This document shows positions 9,824 through 19,231 of a DNA stretch of 64,000 nucleotides, one piece after another; position 1 is the first letter of the stretch, and every line of letters begins with the position of its first letter. A program made the position numbers and the translations under genes. The notes beneath the pieces were generated by a model. It made no database searches and was not told the DNA's origin. It was given only the letters and a program-made list of their open reading frames with translations. Origin of the DNA: Ensifer sp. BR816 (GTDB taxonomy: Bacteria; Pseudomonadota; Alphaproteobacteria; Rhizobiales; Rhizobiaceae); the NCBI RefSeq assembly GCF_000378985.1, contig NZ_KB905370.1, positions 310,001-374,000 on the forward strand. Direction: 5' to 3'.

Positions 9824-11116
9824 ATGCGCATGACCTGGCAAAGCCCGATCTCGCCTGGAATCTCCTGGTACGAGGCGACCGTTCCGGACCGGCCCAGCTA
9901 TCCGGCAATGCCGGGCACGCGCCAGGCCGATGTCGCTATCATCGGCGGAGGCTATACGGGGCTGCAGGCCGCCTTTAACCTTGCGAAGGGCGGGGCCGAC
10001 GTCACGCTGATCGACGCCTGCCGGTTCGGTGATGGCGCCTCGGGGCGCAATGGCGGCCAATTCGGCACCGGCCAGCGCGCCTGGGCCGACGAGGCCGAAG
10101 AGCTGCTCGGACACGAGCGCGCGCAGCTGCTCTTCAACATGGCGGAGAACGCCAAGCGCTATGTGCTCGATTTCGCCAGCGCGCACGGGATCGATATCGA
10201 ATTCGTGCCCGGCCAACTCTCCGTCGGCCACAAGAAGAGCTTCGAGACCGACTATCGCCGCCATGTCGAGGCGATGGCGGTAAGGTTCGGCTATCCGCAT
10301 CTCACCTTCATGGACCGCGAAGAGACCGCAAGCCGGCTTGGCTCGAGCCGCTATCACTTCGGCATCCGCGACGCCGGCACCGGCCATATCCATCCGATGA
10401 AGCTCCTGGTCGGGCTCGCAAGGCAAGCGGCCCTTGCCGGGGCCAATCTCTACGAACAGACCAAGGCGCTGAAGATCGAGAAAAAGGGCGGCGCGGTCGT
10501 TATCGAGACGAACCGGGGCACGATCACCGCCGAACGGGCGCTGATCGCCTGCAACGCCTATATCGGCAATCTCGAGCCGGTGACCGCCAGCCACGTCATG
10601 CCGATCCGCTCCTTCATCGGAGCGACGACCGTGCTGACGAACCATCCCGACATTCTTCCCGGTGGCGAATCCGTCGACGATTCGCGTTTCGTCGTTCGCT
10701 ATTTCCGCAAATCGAAGGATGGCCGCCTGCTGTTCGGCGGGCGCGAAGCCTATACCTCCGACAACCCACGCGACATTTCCAGCCACATTCGCCGCCAGAT
10801 CAGCGAGATCTACCCGACCCTCGCCGATATCGACATCACCCATGCCTGGGGCGGCTCGGTCGGCATCACCATACCGCGCCAGCCCTTCTGCCGCGAGGTC
10901 ATGCCGGGGGTGACGAGCATCGGCGGTTATTCCGGCCACGGCGTCATGCTCGCCAACTATTGCGGCAAACTCTATGCCGATCTCGCACTCGGCCGAGCGA
11001 CGGAACTGGAACTCCTCAGAGATCTGAAAATCCGGGCTTTCCCCGGCGGAACGCGCTTCCGGTCTGCCCTGCTCTTCCTTGCACTGAGCTGGTATGCCTT
11101 GCGCGATCGGCTTTAG
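9824..11116 (+). CDS. puuB: FAD-dependent amine oxidase, gamma-glutamylputrescine oxidase-like
   Basis: A 430-residue DAO-fold flavoprotein. The Rossmann motif VAIIGGGYTGLQAAF occurs at about 37-51, after a SWYEAT segment common in the OrdL/PuuB group. RNGGQ at about 71-75 is also typical. It would oxidatively deaminate the gamma-glutamylated amine made by the upstream ligase. The start could be ATG 9824 or 9830. The 10-bp gap to the upstream gene suggests one operon. Confidence 0.82.
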   Translation: MRMTWQSPISPGISWYEATVPDRPSYPAMPGTRQADVAIIGGGYTGLQAAFNLAKGGADVTLIDACRFGDGASGRNGGQFGTGQRAWADEAEELLGHERAQLLFNMAENAKRYVLDFASAHGIDIEFVPGQLSVGHKKSFETDYRRHVEAMAVRFGYPHLTFMDREETASRLGSSRYHFGIRDAGTGHIHPMKLLVGLARQAALAGANLYEQTKALKIEKKGGAVVIETNRGTITAERALIACNAYIGNLEPVTASHVMPIRSFIGATTVLTNHPDILPGGESVDDSRFVVRYFRKSKDGRLLFGGREAYTSDNPRDISSHIRRQISEIYPTLADIDITHAWGGSVGITIPRQPFCREVMPGVTSIGGYSGHGVMLANYCGKLYADLALGRATELELLRDLKIRAFPGGTRFRSALLFLALSWYALRDRL

Positions 11117-11258
11117 AGCCGCATGATTCCGAAGCTCGATGGCAGAGCGTCATGCGTTGGAAAAGTTGCGCAGATACGATTTTGTTGCGTTGCACCCTAG
11201 CGCTTTTAAATCGATTAGATTATATCTGCCCCTGACCTGAACGAGATCGAGACATCCC

Positions 11259-12734
11259 ATGAGCAGCCAGATCATTCCAGTCGAACCGTTTGACTATGTC
11301 GTGTTCGGCGGCACCGGCGATCTTGCGGAGCGCAAGCTGTTGCCGGCCCTCTACCATCGCCAGATGGAAGGCCAGTTCAGCGAACCGACGCGAATCATCG
11401 GCGCCTCGCGTGCTGCCCTCACCCATGACGAATATCGCAAATTCGCGACCGACGCGCTCAAGGAGCACCTGAAGTCCGGCGAGTTCGACGAAGCCGAGGT
11501 CGAGAAGTTCGCCGCGCGGCTCTCCTACGTCTCGGTCGACGCGAAATCGGAACAGGGCTGGGACGACCTGAAGAAAATCCTGGATGAAGGCAAGGATCGC
11601 ACCCGCGCCTTCTATCTGGCCGTCGGCCCGGCGATCTTCGGCGATATTTCCGAGCGGATCCGCGATCACAAGCTCATCACCAGGAACACCCGCATCGTCG
11701 TCGAAAAGCCGATCGGACGCGATCTCGCTTCCGCGACGGAATTGAACGACACGATTGGCAAGGTGTTCCGCGAAGAGCAGATCTTCCGCATCGATCACTA
11801 TCTCGGCAAGGAGACGGTGCAGAACCTGATGGCGCTGCGCTTCGCCAACGCACTTTACGAGCCGCTGTGGAACTCGGCCCATATCGACCACGTGCAGATC
11901 ACCGTCGCCGAATCGGTCGGCCTGGAAAATCGCGCCGGCTACTACGACAAGGCGGGCGCACTCCGCGACATGGTGCAGAACCACATTCTCCAGCTCGTCT
12001 GTTTCGTCGCCATGGAAGCGCCGACCTCGATGGACGCGGAAGCCGTGCGCGACGAGAAGCTCAAGGTGCTGAGAGCCCTGAAGCCGATCACCGCCGCCAA
12101 TGCCGAGCAGGTCACGGTGCGTGGCCAGTATCGCGCCGGCGCATCGGCCGGCGGCCCGGTCAAGGGCTACCTCGAAGAGCTCGAAGGCGGCGTTTCCAAC
12201 ACGGAAACCTTCGTCGCGATCAAGGCCGAGATCAGCAACTGGCGCTGGGCCGGAGTGCCGTTCTACATCCGCACCGGCAAGCGCATGGCCGGCCGCATGT
12301 CGGAAATCGTCATTACCTTCAAGCAGATCCCGCACTCGATCTTCGACAACAGCGCCGGGCGCATCTCCGCCAACCAGTTGATGATCCGGCTGCAGCCGAA
12401 CGAGGGCGTCAAGCAATCGCTGATGATCAAGGACCCCGGACCGGGCGGCATGCGCCTCAGGAACGTCCCCCTCGACATGAGCTTTGCCGAGGCCTTCGGC
12501 GTGCGCAATGCCGATGCTTATGAGCGGCTGCTGCTCGACGTCATCCGCAACAACCAGACACTCTTCGTGCGCCGCGACGAAGTGGAGGCCGCCTGGCATT
12601 GGGTCGATCCGATCCTCAAGGCCTGGGAAACGACGGGACAACAGGTACAGGGCTACACCGCCGGAACCTGGGGACCGAGCCAGGCGATCGCGCTCATCGA
12701 ACGCGACGGCCGCACCTGGAACGACACGATCTAG
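11259..12734 (+). CDS. zwf: Glucose-6-phosphate 1-dehydrogenase
   Basis: This 491-residue enzyme oxidises glucose 6-phosphate to 6-phosphogluconolactone, feeding the Entner-Doudoroff and pentose phosphate routes. The nucleotide-binding FGGTGDLAERKLLPALY is at about residues 12-28. The substrate-binding RIDHYLGKE motif at about 177-185 contains the expected Lys/His residues. It is the first gene of zwf-pgl-edd, with pgl starting 10 bp after its stop. The 142 bp upstream hold its promoter; an AT-rich segment TTTTAAATCGATTAGATTATA is at about 11204-11224. Confidence 0.97.
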   Translation: MSSQIIPVEPFDYVVFGGTGDLAERKLLPALYHRQMEGQFSEPTRIIGASRAALTHDEYRKFATDALKEHLKSGEFDEAEVEKFAARLSYVSVDAKSEQGWDDLKKILDEGKDRTRAFYLAVGPAIFGDISERIRDHKLITRNTRIVVEKPIGRDLASATELNDTIGKVFREEQIFRIDHYLGKETVQNLMALRFANALYEPLWNSAHIDHVQITVAESVGLENRAGYYDKAGALRDMVQNHILQLVCFVAMEAPTSMDAEAVRDEKLKVLRALKPITAANAEQVTVRGQYRAGASAGGPVKGYLEELEGGVSNTETFVAIKAEISNWRWAGVPFYIRTGKRMAGRMSEIVITFKQIPHSIFDNSAGRISANQLMIRLQPNEGVKQSLMIKDPGPGGMRLRNVPLDMSFAEAFGVRNADAYERLLLDVIRNNQTLFVRRDEVEAAWHWVDPILKAWETTGQQVQGYTAGTWGPSQAIALIERDGRTWNDTI

Positions 12735-12744
12735 GACCGGCCCC

Positions 12745-13443
12745 ATGAGCGAGATCCTGCATACGTACGAGAATGGAGCCGCGCTGGCGGAAGGGCTTGC
12801 CGATATGATCGGCGCCAGGCTCGCCGCGGCGATTGCGGCGCGCGGCGCGGCGAGCATCGCGCTTTCGGGCGGCTCGACGCCTAAGGCGTTTTTCCGCGCC
12901 CTGTCAGAGCGCGACCTCGATTGGACGAAGGTGACGATCACCCTCGTCGACGAGCGTTTCGTGCCGCCGGAGAGCGACCGCTCCAATCACGCGCTCGTCG
13001 CCGCCAACCTCATTCAGAACAAGGCGGCCGTGGCGCGCTTCGTGCCGCTCTATCAGACCGCGGCGACGGCCGAGGATGCGGCTGCAATCGCCAGCAGGAA
13101 AACGGCCGCGATCCCTGCCCCCTTCGACGTTGTCGTGCTCGGCATGGGAACGGACGGCCACACCGCATCGTTCTTTCCAGGCGGGACTCGGCTCGCAGAA
13201 GCACTCGATCCGAAAACGCCGCGCGGCGTGATCACGATGGAGGCCGAGGGGGCCGGCGAAACCCGCCTCACCTTGACGTTCTCGAGCCTTGAGGATGCCG
13301 GATATCTCGTCCTTCATATCGAGGGAGAGGGGAAGAAGGAGGTCCTTGCCCGAGCGCAAGCAGCGGGCCAGGAAGCCGAAATGCCGATCCGCGCCGTGCT
13401 GAGGCGGGCGGCATCGCCGCTGCAGATCTACTGGGCGCCCTAA
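12745..13443 (+). CDS. pgl: 6-phosphogluconolactonase
   Basis: A 232-residue enzyme that hydrolyses 6-phosphogluconolactone. It has the SGGSTPKAFF phosphate-binding motif near residues 40-50 and the GMGTDGHTASFFPG motif at about 133-146, both diagnostic of the family. The ATG at 12745 gives the expected family length. It lies directly between zwf and edd, matching its pathway step. Confidence 0.95.
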   Translation: MSEILHTYENGAALAEGLADMIGARLAAAIAARGAASIALSGGSTPKAFFRALSERDLDWTKVTITLVDERFVPPESDRSNHALVAANLIQNKAAVARFVPLYQTAATAEDAAAIASRKTAAIPAPFDVVVLGMGTDGHTASFFPGGTRLAEALDPKTPRGVITMEAEGAGETRLTLTFSSLEDAGYLVLHIEGEGKKEVLARAQAAGQEAEMPIRAVLRRAASPLQIYWAP

Positions 13444-13566
13444 CGCGTCCGGGCAAGATACAGCATTCAAGGCGTTACAGCGACGCGCCGCCTGGAAGCA
13501 TTGCCGCTGTAAGCCGATGACAGGATAAAGACCAAGGGGTCCGAAGACTCCGGAACAGGATGTGCC

Positions 13567-15387
13567 ATGTCCGCCGATTCCCGCATTGCCGCCATCACCG
13601 CCCGTATCGTCGAGCGTTCGAAACCCTATCGCGAACCTTACCTGGAACGCATCCGCGGCGCCGCGGCGAATGGGCCGCACCGCAGTGTGCTCGGCTGCGG
13701 CAACCTCGCGCATGGATTTGCCGTCTGTTCCCCCGCCGAGAAGGTGGCGCTCGCCGGCGACCGCGTCCCGAACCTCGGCATCATCACCTCCTATAACGAC
13801 ATGCTCTCGGCGCATCAGCCGTTCGAAACCTATCCGGCACTGATCCGCGAGGCGGCCAGCGAGGCGGGCGGCGTGGCGCAGGTTGCGGGCGGGGTGCCGG
13901 CGATGTGCGACGGTGTCACCCAGGGGCAGCCCGGCATGGAACTGTCGCTCTTCTCGCGCGATCTGATCGCCATGGCCGCCGGCGTCGGCCTCTCGCACAA
14001 CATGTTCGATGCCGCCGTCTACCTCGGCGTCTGCGACAAGATCGTGCCGGGCCTGACGATCGCGGCGCTGACCTTCGGCCATCTGCCCGCCGTCTTCATC
14101 CCGGCCGGGCCGATGACCTCCGGCCTGCCGAATGACGAGAAGGCGAAGATCCGCCAGCTCTTCGCCGAAGGCAAGGTCGGCCGCGACGAACTGCTCGAGG
14201 CGGAATCGAAGTCCTATCACGGCCCCGGTACCTGCACCTTCTACGGCACGGCAAACTCCAACCAGATGCTGATGGAGATCATGGGCTTCCACCTGCCGGG
14301 CGCCTCCTTCATCAATCCCGGCACGCCGCTGCGCGACGCGCTGACCAAGGAGGCGGCCAAGCGGGCCCTGGCGATCACCGCGCTTGGCAATGAATTCACG
14401 CCCGCCGGCGAGATGATCGACGAACGCTCGATCGTCAACGGCGTCGTCGGTCTGCATGCGACCGGCGGTTCCACCAATCACACCATGCACCTCGTCGCCA
14501 TGGCGCGCGCCGCCGGTATCGCGCTGACCTGGCAGGATATCTCGGAACTCTCCGACATCGTGCCGCTGCTCGCCCGCGTCTATCCGAACGGGCTTGCGGA
14601 TGTGAACCACTTCCACGCGGCCGGCGGCATGGGCTTCCTGATTGCCCAGCTTCTCAAGAACGGCCTGCTGCACGACGACGTCCGGACCGTCTTCGGCCAG
14701 GGGCTCGACGCCTATGCGATCGACGTCAAGCTCGGCGAAAACGGCACCGTCAAGCGCGTGCCGGCGCCTGAGCAAAGCGCGGATCCGAAGGTGCTCTCAA
14801 CCATCGACCAACCCTTCCAGCACACCGGCGGCCTCAAAATGCTGACCGGCAATCTCGGCAAGGCGGTCATCAAGATCTCGGCCGTCAAGCCGGATCGCCA
14901 TGTCATCGAAGCTCCTGCCAAGATCTTCAACGATCAGGCCGAGCTCAACGCGGCCTTCAAGGCGGGCAAGCTCGAAGGCGATTTCGTCGCCGTCGTCCGG
15001 TTCCAGGGCCCGAAGGCGAACGGCATGCCCGAGCTCCACAAGCTGACGACGGTGCTCGGCATCCTGCAGGACCGCGGCCAGAAGGTGGCGCTCCTTACCG
15101 ACGGCCGCATGTCCGGCGCGTCGGGCAAGGTGCCGGCGGCCATCCATGTCACGCCGGAAGCCAAGGACGCCGGGCCGATCGCCCGCGTCCAGGAGGGCGA
15201 TATCGTCCGCATCGACGCGGTCAAGGGAACGATCGAGGTCAAGATCGACGACATCGCGCTGAAGACGCGCGTGCCGGCGCATATCGACCTCTCTGACAAC
15301 GATTTCGGCATGGGCCGCGAGCTCTTCGCGCCGTTCCGGCAGATCGCCGGCACCGCCGACGCCGGCGCAAGCGTGTTGTTCCACTAG
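13567..15387 (+). CDS. edd: Phosphogluconate dehydratase
   Basis: This 606-residue enzyme dehydrates 6-phosphogluconate to KDPG, the committed step of the Entner-Doudoroff pathway. It is an IlvD/Edd family Fe-S protein, with the [20 protein letters not shown] motif at about 118-137 and a conserved [13 protein letters not shown] segment near the C-terminus. It lies 123 bp after pgl, so a separate promoter or processing site is possible. No KDPG aldolase gene follows it. Confidence 0.97.
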   Translation: MSADSRIAAITARIVERSKPYREPYLERIRGAAANGPHRSVLGCGNLAHGFAVCSPAEKVALAGDRVPNLGIITSYNDMLSAHQPFETYPALIREAASEAGGVAQVAGGVPAMCDGVTQGQPGMELSLFSRDLIAMAAGVGLSHNMFDAAVYLGVCDKIVPGLTIAALTFGHLPAVFIPAGPMTSGLPNDEKAKIRQLFAEGKVGRDELLEAESKSYHGPGTCTFYGTANSNQMLMEIMGFHLPGASFINPGTPLRDALTKEAAKRALAITALGNEFTPAGEMIDERSIVNGVVGLHATGGSTNHTMHLVAMARAAGIALTWQDISELSDIVPLLARVYPNGLADVNHFHAAGGMGFLIAQLLKNGLLHDDVRTVFGQGLDAYAIDVKLGENGTVKRVPAPEQSADPKVLSTIDQPFQHTGGLKMLTGNLGKAVIKISAVKPDRHVIEAPAKIFNDQAELNAAFKAGKLEGDFVAVVRFQGPKANGMPELHKLTTVLGILQDRGQKVALLTDGRMSGASGKVPAAIHVTPEAKDAGPIARVQEGDIVRIDAVKGTIEVKIDDIALKTRVPAHIDLSDNDFGMGRELFAPFRQIAGTADAGASVLFH

Positions 15388-15404
15388 ACTAGCGCAGCAC
15401 TCGT

Positions 15405-15767
15405 TTAGGGAAGCGGTCCGGGAGGCATATCGTTCCGGTCATATCGCTCGACCTCGAGCGCAAAGACGTCCACGCCCTCGATGCAGCGAGCATTGAGCGA
15501 CAGGCGGTCGCCCGGATAGCCGCTGCGCATGATTGCCGTCCCGCATGTGGCGCAAAAGTGGTGCCCCTCCGTCAGGCCGCGCCAGATATAGGTCGACATC
15601 CGGCGCTTTTGCGTGACGAGCCTGACGGCGTCGGCATCCACCTTCCAGTGAAGGAACCCCGAGCGCCGGCAGGTCGAGCAGTTGCACTCGACGAGCCGCG
15701 AAAGTTCAGCGTCAACCTCGACTACGATTTCGCCGCAGTGACAGGACAGGCGATAGGGTCGTTGCAT
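15405..15767 (-). CDS. GFA-fold zinc protein (CENP-V/GFA family)
   Basis: A 120-residue protein with the GFA zinc pattern: CHCGE at about 10-14, CNCSTCRRSGF at about 29-39, and CATCG at about 77-81. These Cys residues bind structural and catalytic zinc in glutathione-dependent formaldehyde-activating enzyme relatives. Most members of this family have no proven substrate. It is convergent with edd, with only 17 bp between the stops. Confidence 0.85.
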   Translation of the reverse strand: MQRPYRLSCHCGEIVVEVDAELSRLVECNCSTCRRSGFLHWKVDADAVRLVTQKRRMSTYIWRGLTEGHHFCATCGTAIMRSGYPGDRLSLNARCIEGVDVFALEVERYDRNDMPPGPLP

Positions 15768-15840
15768 TGGCGGCTCCCTCGCTTGCGCTCACTCACGTGG
15801 CCGACCGGGCTCGATCACGTCGCGAACGAGCTTTCCGCGT

Positions 15841-16251
15841 TCAGCGATAGATGTCCAGCGTGCGGTTGCGATGGTTCGGATGGGTGCTGTAGACGAAGAT
15901 CCGATTCAGGTCGCGATCGCTCAACAGCCGCAGGAACCGGGCCTCGATGAGGTTGTTGCCGTGGACCCGCTTCAACAGGCAGCCGATCAGCGGAATGCGA
16001 GCGCTCGGGATGTCGAGATAGAAATTCTGCGGAAGCTGGAACTTCGTCACGATGCCGAGCACGGCGCTGCTTTTCGAGAGCTTGATGATCTCGCAGCGGC
16101 GCGACGACAGGTTCTGCATTCCCTTCTCGGTGAATTCGATCCGCGCGTCGTTCCGCGTGTCCTCCATCGGGAAGTTCGCCTCCCGATCATACATGAACGA
16201 CTCTTCCTTGTTGAGAAAGTGCCGGGGCATTACGGGCGCCGCGCCGCTCAT
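15841..16251 (-). CDS. PilZ-like domain protein
   Basis: A 136-residue protein starting MSGAAPVMPRHFLN; AAAGGTGA lies before the ATG at 16251, so this start is preferred to one at 16284. After about 40 residues it has a beta-rich domain with RCEIIKLSKSSAVLGI, which resembles the PilZ pattern but lacks a clean RxxxR and D/NxSxxG signature. It might bind cyclic di-GMP weakly or not at all. No partner gene is adjacent. Confidence 0.6.
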   Translation of the reverse strand: MSGAAPVMPRHFLNKEESFMYDREANFPMEDTRNDARIEFTEKGMQNLSSRRCEIIKLSKSSAVLGIVTKFQLPQNFYLDIPSARIPLIGCLLKRVHGNNLIEARFLRLLSDRDLNRIFVYSTHPNHRNRTLDIYR

Positions 16252-16338
16252 AGAATTCACCTTTCGCATTCCAATTGCAGTCACGCTATCCCGTGAAATT
16301 TAACAGAGAGTTTGGGCCCAGGCCCGGCACACAAAAAA

Positions 16339-16417
16339 CCCGTCTGACAGTGTGAACTGACCCCCGAAAGTTGGACATCCAACTTCGGGGGTCAGTTCAC
16401 AGTGCCGGACGGGTTGG
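16339..16417 (-). terminator. Long hairpin terminator of the agl operon, with IS-like inner palindrome
   Basis: On the minus strand a very long imperfect hairpin ends in GACGGGTTTTTT, a classic intrinsic terminator 22 bp past the aglK stop. The outer arms are AACCCGTC and GACGGGTT. The inner part, 16353-16402, is a near-perfect palindrome with arms reading TGTGAACTGACCCCCGAAAG, which resembles terminal repeats of IS3-family elements placed back to back. Confidence 0.8.
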
Positions 16418-16438
16418 AAAGAAAGAACAAAAAAGCGC

Positions 16439-17527
16439 CTAAGCCCGATAGCTGCGCCCGTCGGCGTCGAAGAGGTGAAGCTTCGCCTTGTCGGCGGTAA
16501 ACCGTACCTTGTCGCCGCGCCCGACCTTCAGAATGCCGGGAATTTTCGCGATGATCGGTTCGCTCTCGACGAGCCCTTCTATGTAAAGCAGCGTCACCTC
16601 GCCGAGCGCTTCGACGATGGCAATTGTTCCCTCGAACAGGAAATCCTGGCCGTCCGTCACTTCGAGGTCTTCCGGCCGCACCCCGAAACTCGCCTTCTTG
16701 CCGTTTTCAGACGCGTTCGTCGGGATGTCGAGCGTCACGGATTTTCCGCCTGTAAGGTTCACCGTCGTCTGCGCGCCGGTCGCCGTGATCGTCGAGGGGA
16801 TGACGTTCATGGCCGGCGAGCCGATGAAGCGGGCGACGAAGAGGTTCGCCGGCCGCTCGTAAAGCTCGAGCGGCGCGCCGACCTGCTCGATGTGACCCAA
16901 GGACAAAACCACGATGCGGTCGGCGAGCGTCATCGCCTCCACCTGGTCGTGGGTGACATAGATCATCGTCGTGTCCGCCATCCGCTCGCTGAGCTTGGCG
17001 ATCTCGATGCGGGTGGCGACACGGAGTGCGGCATCGAGGTTCGACAGCGGTTCGTCGAAGAGGAAGACCTTCGGGTTGCGGCAAATCGCTCGCCCGATCG
17101 CCACGCGCTGGCGCTGCCCGCCGGAGAGCGCCTTCGGAAGCCGGTCGAGAAACTTGGTGAGCTGGAGGATTTCCGCCGCCGAGCGGACGCGGCGGTCGAT
17201 CTCCTCCTTCGATTCCTTGGCGATCCGCATGCCGAAGGCCATGTTGTCGTAGACGGTCATATGCGGGTAGAGCGCATAGGACTGGAACACCATGGCGATG
17301 CCGCGCTTCGACGGCGGCACATCGTTGACGCGCTCGCCGTCGATGAACATATCGCCACCGGTGATCTCCTCGAGCCCGGCGATCATCCGGAGCAGCGTCG
17401 ACTTCCCGCAACCGGACGGCCCGACGAAGACGACGAACTCACCTTGCTTGATGTCGAGATTGATGCCGTGAATGACATCGACCGCCCCATAGGACTTGCG
17501 GATGTCTTTTAGCAGCAGGCCCGTCAT
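16439..17527 (-). CDS. aglK: Alpha-glucoside ABC transporter ATPase
   Basis: This 362-residue ATPase belongs to the MalK/UgpC group. Walker A GPSGCGKST is at 36-44, the signature LSGGQRQR at about 134-141, and Walker B VFLFDEP follows. A C-terminal TOBE regulatory domain covers about 235-360. It energises import of alpha-glucosides such as sucrose, maltose or trehalose with AglF/AglG in the inner membrane. It is the last gene of the minus-strand agl operon, 20 bp after aglA, and is followed by a strong terminator. Confidence 0.92.
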   Translation of the reverse strand: MTGLLLKDIRKSYGAVDVIHGINLDIKQGEFVVFVGPSGCGKSTLLRMIAGLEEITGGDMFIDGERVNDVPPSKRGIAMVFQSYALYPHMTVYDNMAFGMRIAKESKEEIDRRVRSAAEILQLTKFLDRLPKALSGGQRQRVAIGRAICRNPKVFLFDEPLSNLDAALRVATRIEIAKLSERMADTTMIYVTHDQVEAMTLADRIVVLSLGHIEQVGAPLELYERPANLFVARFIGSPAMNVIPSTITATGAQTTVNLTGGKSVTLDIPTNASENGKKASFGVRPEDLEVTDGQDFLFEGTIAIVEALGEVTLLYIEGLVESEPIIAKIPGILKVGRGDKVRFTADKAKLHLFDADGRSYRA

Positions 17528-17547
17528 TGCACCCTCCCCTCGGTTTT

Positions 17548-19203
17548 CTACGCCAGACGCGCGAAGAACGCGCCCCAGGCCGGAAGATTGATCTTGCTGT
17601 CCTTTATATCAGAGATGAAGCCGTGGCCGTCGAGCGGCTCGACCGCACCGTCCGGCAGGTCCGCGGAGGCAGGCTCCTCGCCCATGTTGAAGAGGCAGAA
17701 GAGCCTCTCATTGCCGTGGATCCTGATGAAGCCCAAGAGCGGCGACCGCGTCTCGACGAATTCGATGTCCCCCTTGGCAAGGCTCGGATGCGCCTTCCTG
17801 AAATGCAGGAAGCGACGATAGTGCTCTAGCACCGAGGCCGGATCGCCCTCCTGGATGGCGACAGCCTGCGGAAGGTGATCCGCCGGTATCGGCAGCCAGG
17901 GTTTGGCGCTGCTGAAGCCGCCGTCCGGCAGGCTCTCCCACACCATCGGCGTCCGGCAGCCGTCGCGACCCTTGAAATCCGGCCAGAACTGGATGCCGTA
18001 GGGATCCTGAAGGTCCTCATAGGCAAGTTCCGCTTCCGGCAGCGCCAGTTCCTCGCCCTGGTAGATGCAGACCGAGCCGCGCAGCGACATCAGCAGGCTC
18101 GCAAGCAGCTTGGCGTGGCCGGCGTGATCGGCGACGCCGGAACCCCAGCGGCTGACGTGACGCACGACATCGTGGTTTGCGAAGGCCCAGCAGGCCCAGC
18201 CTTCCGGTGCGACCTTCTTGAAATCGCTTATGACCTCGGCGACGCGCTCCGGCGTCAGCGGATCCGGTGCCAGGAACTCGAAGGCGTAGCACATCTGCAC
18301 CTTGTCGCCGCCCGACGTGTATTCGCCGGCGATCTCGAGGCCACGCTGGCTGTCGCCGACCTCGCCGACGGCCGCGATCGCCGGGAACTCGTCCATGACC
18401 GCGCGGAAGCGCTTCAGGAAGTCCAGGTTCTCCGGGCGGTTCTTGTCGTAGATATGTTCCTGATAGTTGTAGGGGTTGACGGCAGGCGCGGTCGAAGCGT
18501 TGCGACGCTCCGGCGCCAGCGCCGGATTGTCGCGCAGCTCTCTGTCATGGAAATAGAAGTTGATCGTGTCGAGGCGGAAGCCGTCGACGCCGCGTTCCAG
18601 CCAGAAGCGTTCAACGGCAAGCAACGCGTCCTGCACTTCCGGATTGTGCAGGTTGAGGTCGGGCTGCGACGTCAGGAAGTTGTGCAGGTAATATTGCAGC
18701 CGCGTCGGATCCCAGGCCCAGGCGGAGCCGCCGAAGATCGACAGCCAGTTGTTTGGCGGCGTGCCGTCCGGCTTGGAGTCGGCCCAGACATACCAGTCGG
18801 CCTTGGCGTTGCTGCGGCTGGAGCGGCTCTCGACGAACCAGGGATGCTGGTCCGAGGTATGCGACAGGACGAGGTCGATCATCACGCGAAGGCCGAGGCG
18901 ATGAGCCTCCGCGATCAGTGCATCGAAATCCCTGAGCGTGCCGAAGATCGGGTCGACATCCGTGTAGTTCGACACGTCGTAGCCGAAATCGCGCATCGGC
19001 GAGGTGAAGAAGGGCGAGATCCAGATGGCGTCCGCGCCGAGCGCCGCGACATGCGGCAGGCGGGCGGTGATGCCTTTCAGATCGCCGATTCCATCGCCAT
19101 TGGTGTCCTGGAAGGAACGCGGGTAGATCTGATAGATCACCGCGCCGCGCCACCAGTCCCTGTCGGCCGTCAGGATTGCGCCGGTCTTTTCGGTCTTGTT
19201 CAT
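17548..19203 (-). CDS. aglA: Alpha-glucosidase (GH13)
   Basis: A 551-residue cytoplasmic glycoside hydrolase family 13 enzyme. It has the N-terminal WWRGAVIYQIYPRSFQDTNG, the nucleophile motif DGFRLDTINFY at about 212-222, an acid in VGEVGDSQRG, and the transition-state Asp in FANHDVVRH. It would hydrolyse imported alpha-glucosides to glucose. No signal peptide is seen. The start at 19203 (MNKTEKTG) avoids overlap with aglG; an upstream in-frame start at 19266 would overlap it. Confidence 0.93.
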   Translation of the reverse strand: MNKTEKTGAILTADRDWWRGAVIYQIYPRSFQDTNGDGIGDLKGITARLPHVAALGADAIWISPFFTSPMRDFGYDVSNYTDVDPIFGTLRDFDALIAEAHRLGLRVMIDLVLSHTSDQHPWFVESRSSRSNAKADWYVWADSKPDGTPPNNWLSIFGGSAWAWDPTRLQYYLHNFLTSQPDLNLHNPEVQDALLAVERFWLERGVDGFRLDTINFYFHDRELRDNPALAPERRNASTAPAVNPYNYQEHIYDKNRPENLDFLKRFRAVMDEFPAIAAVGEVGDSQRGLEIAGEYTSGGDKVQMCYAFEFLAPDPLTPERVAEVISDFKKVAPEGWACWAFANHDVVRHVSRWGSGVADHAGHAKLLASLLMSLRGSVCIYQGEELALPEAELAYEDLQDPYGIQFWPDFKGRDGCRTPMVWESLPDGGFSSAKPWLPIPADHLPQAVAIQEGDPASVLEHYRRFLHFRKAHPSLAKGDIEFVETRSPLLGFIRIHGNERLFCLFNMGEEPASADLPDGAVEPLDGHGFISDIKDSKINLPAWGAFFARLA

Positions 19204-19231
19204 GCGAATTTGAAGTCCCTGTCTAGAATTG

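Noticed and set aside
16321..16440. An insertion sequence at the agl terminator
   Set aside because: Only the two IS-like ends are present; there is no transposase frame, so it is described as a terminator with an inner palindrome.
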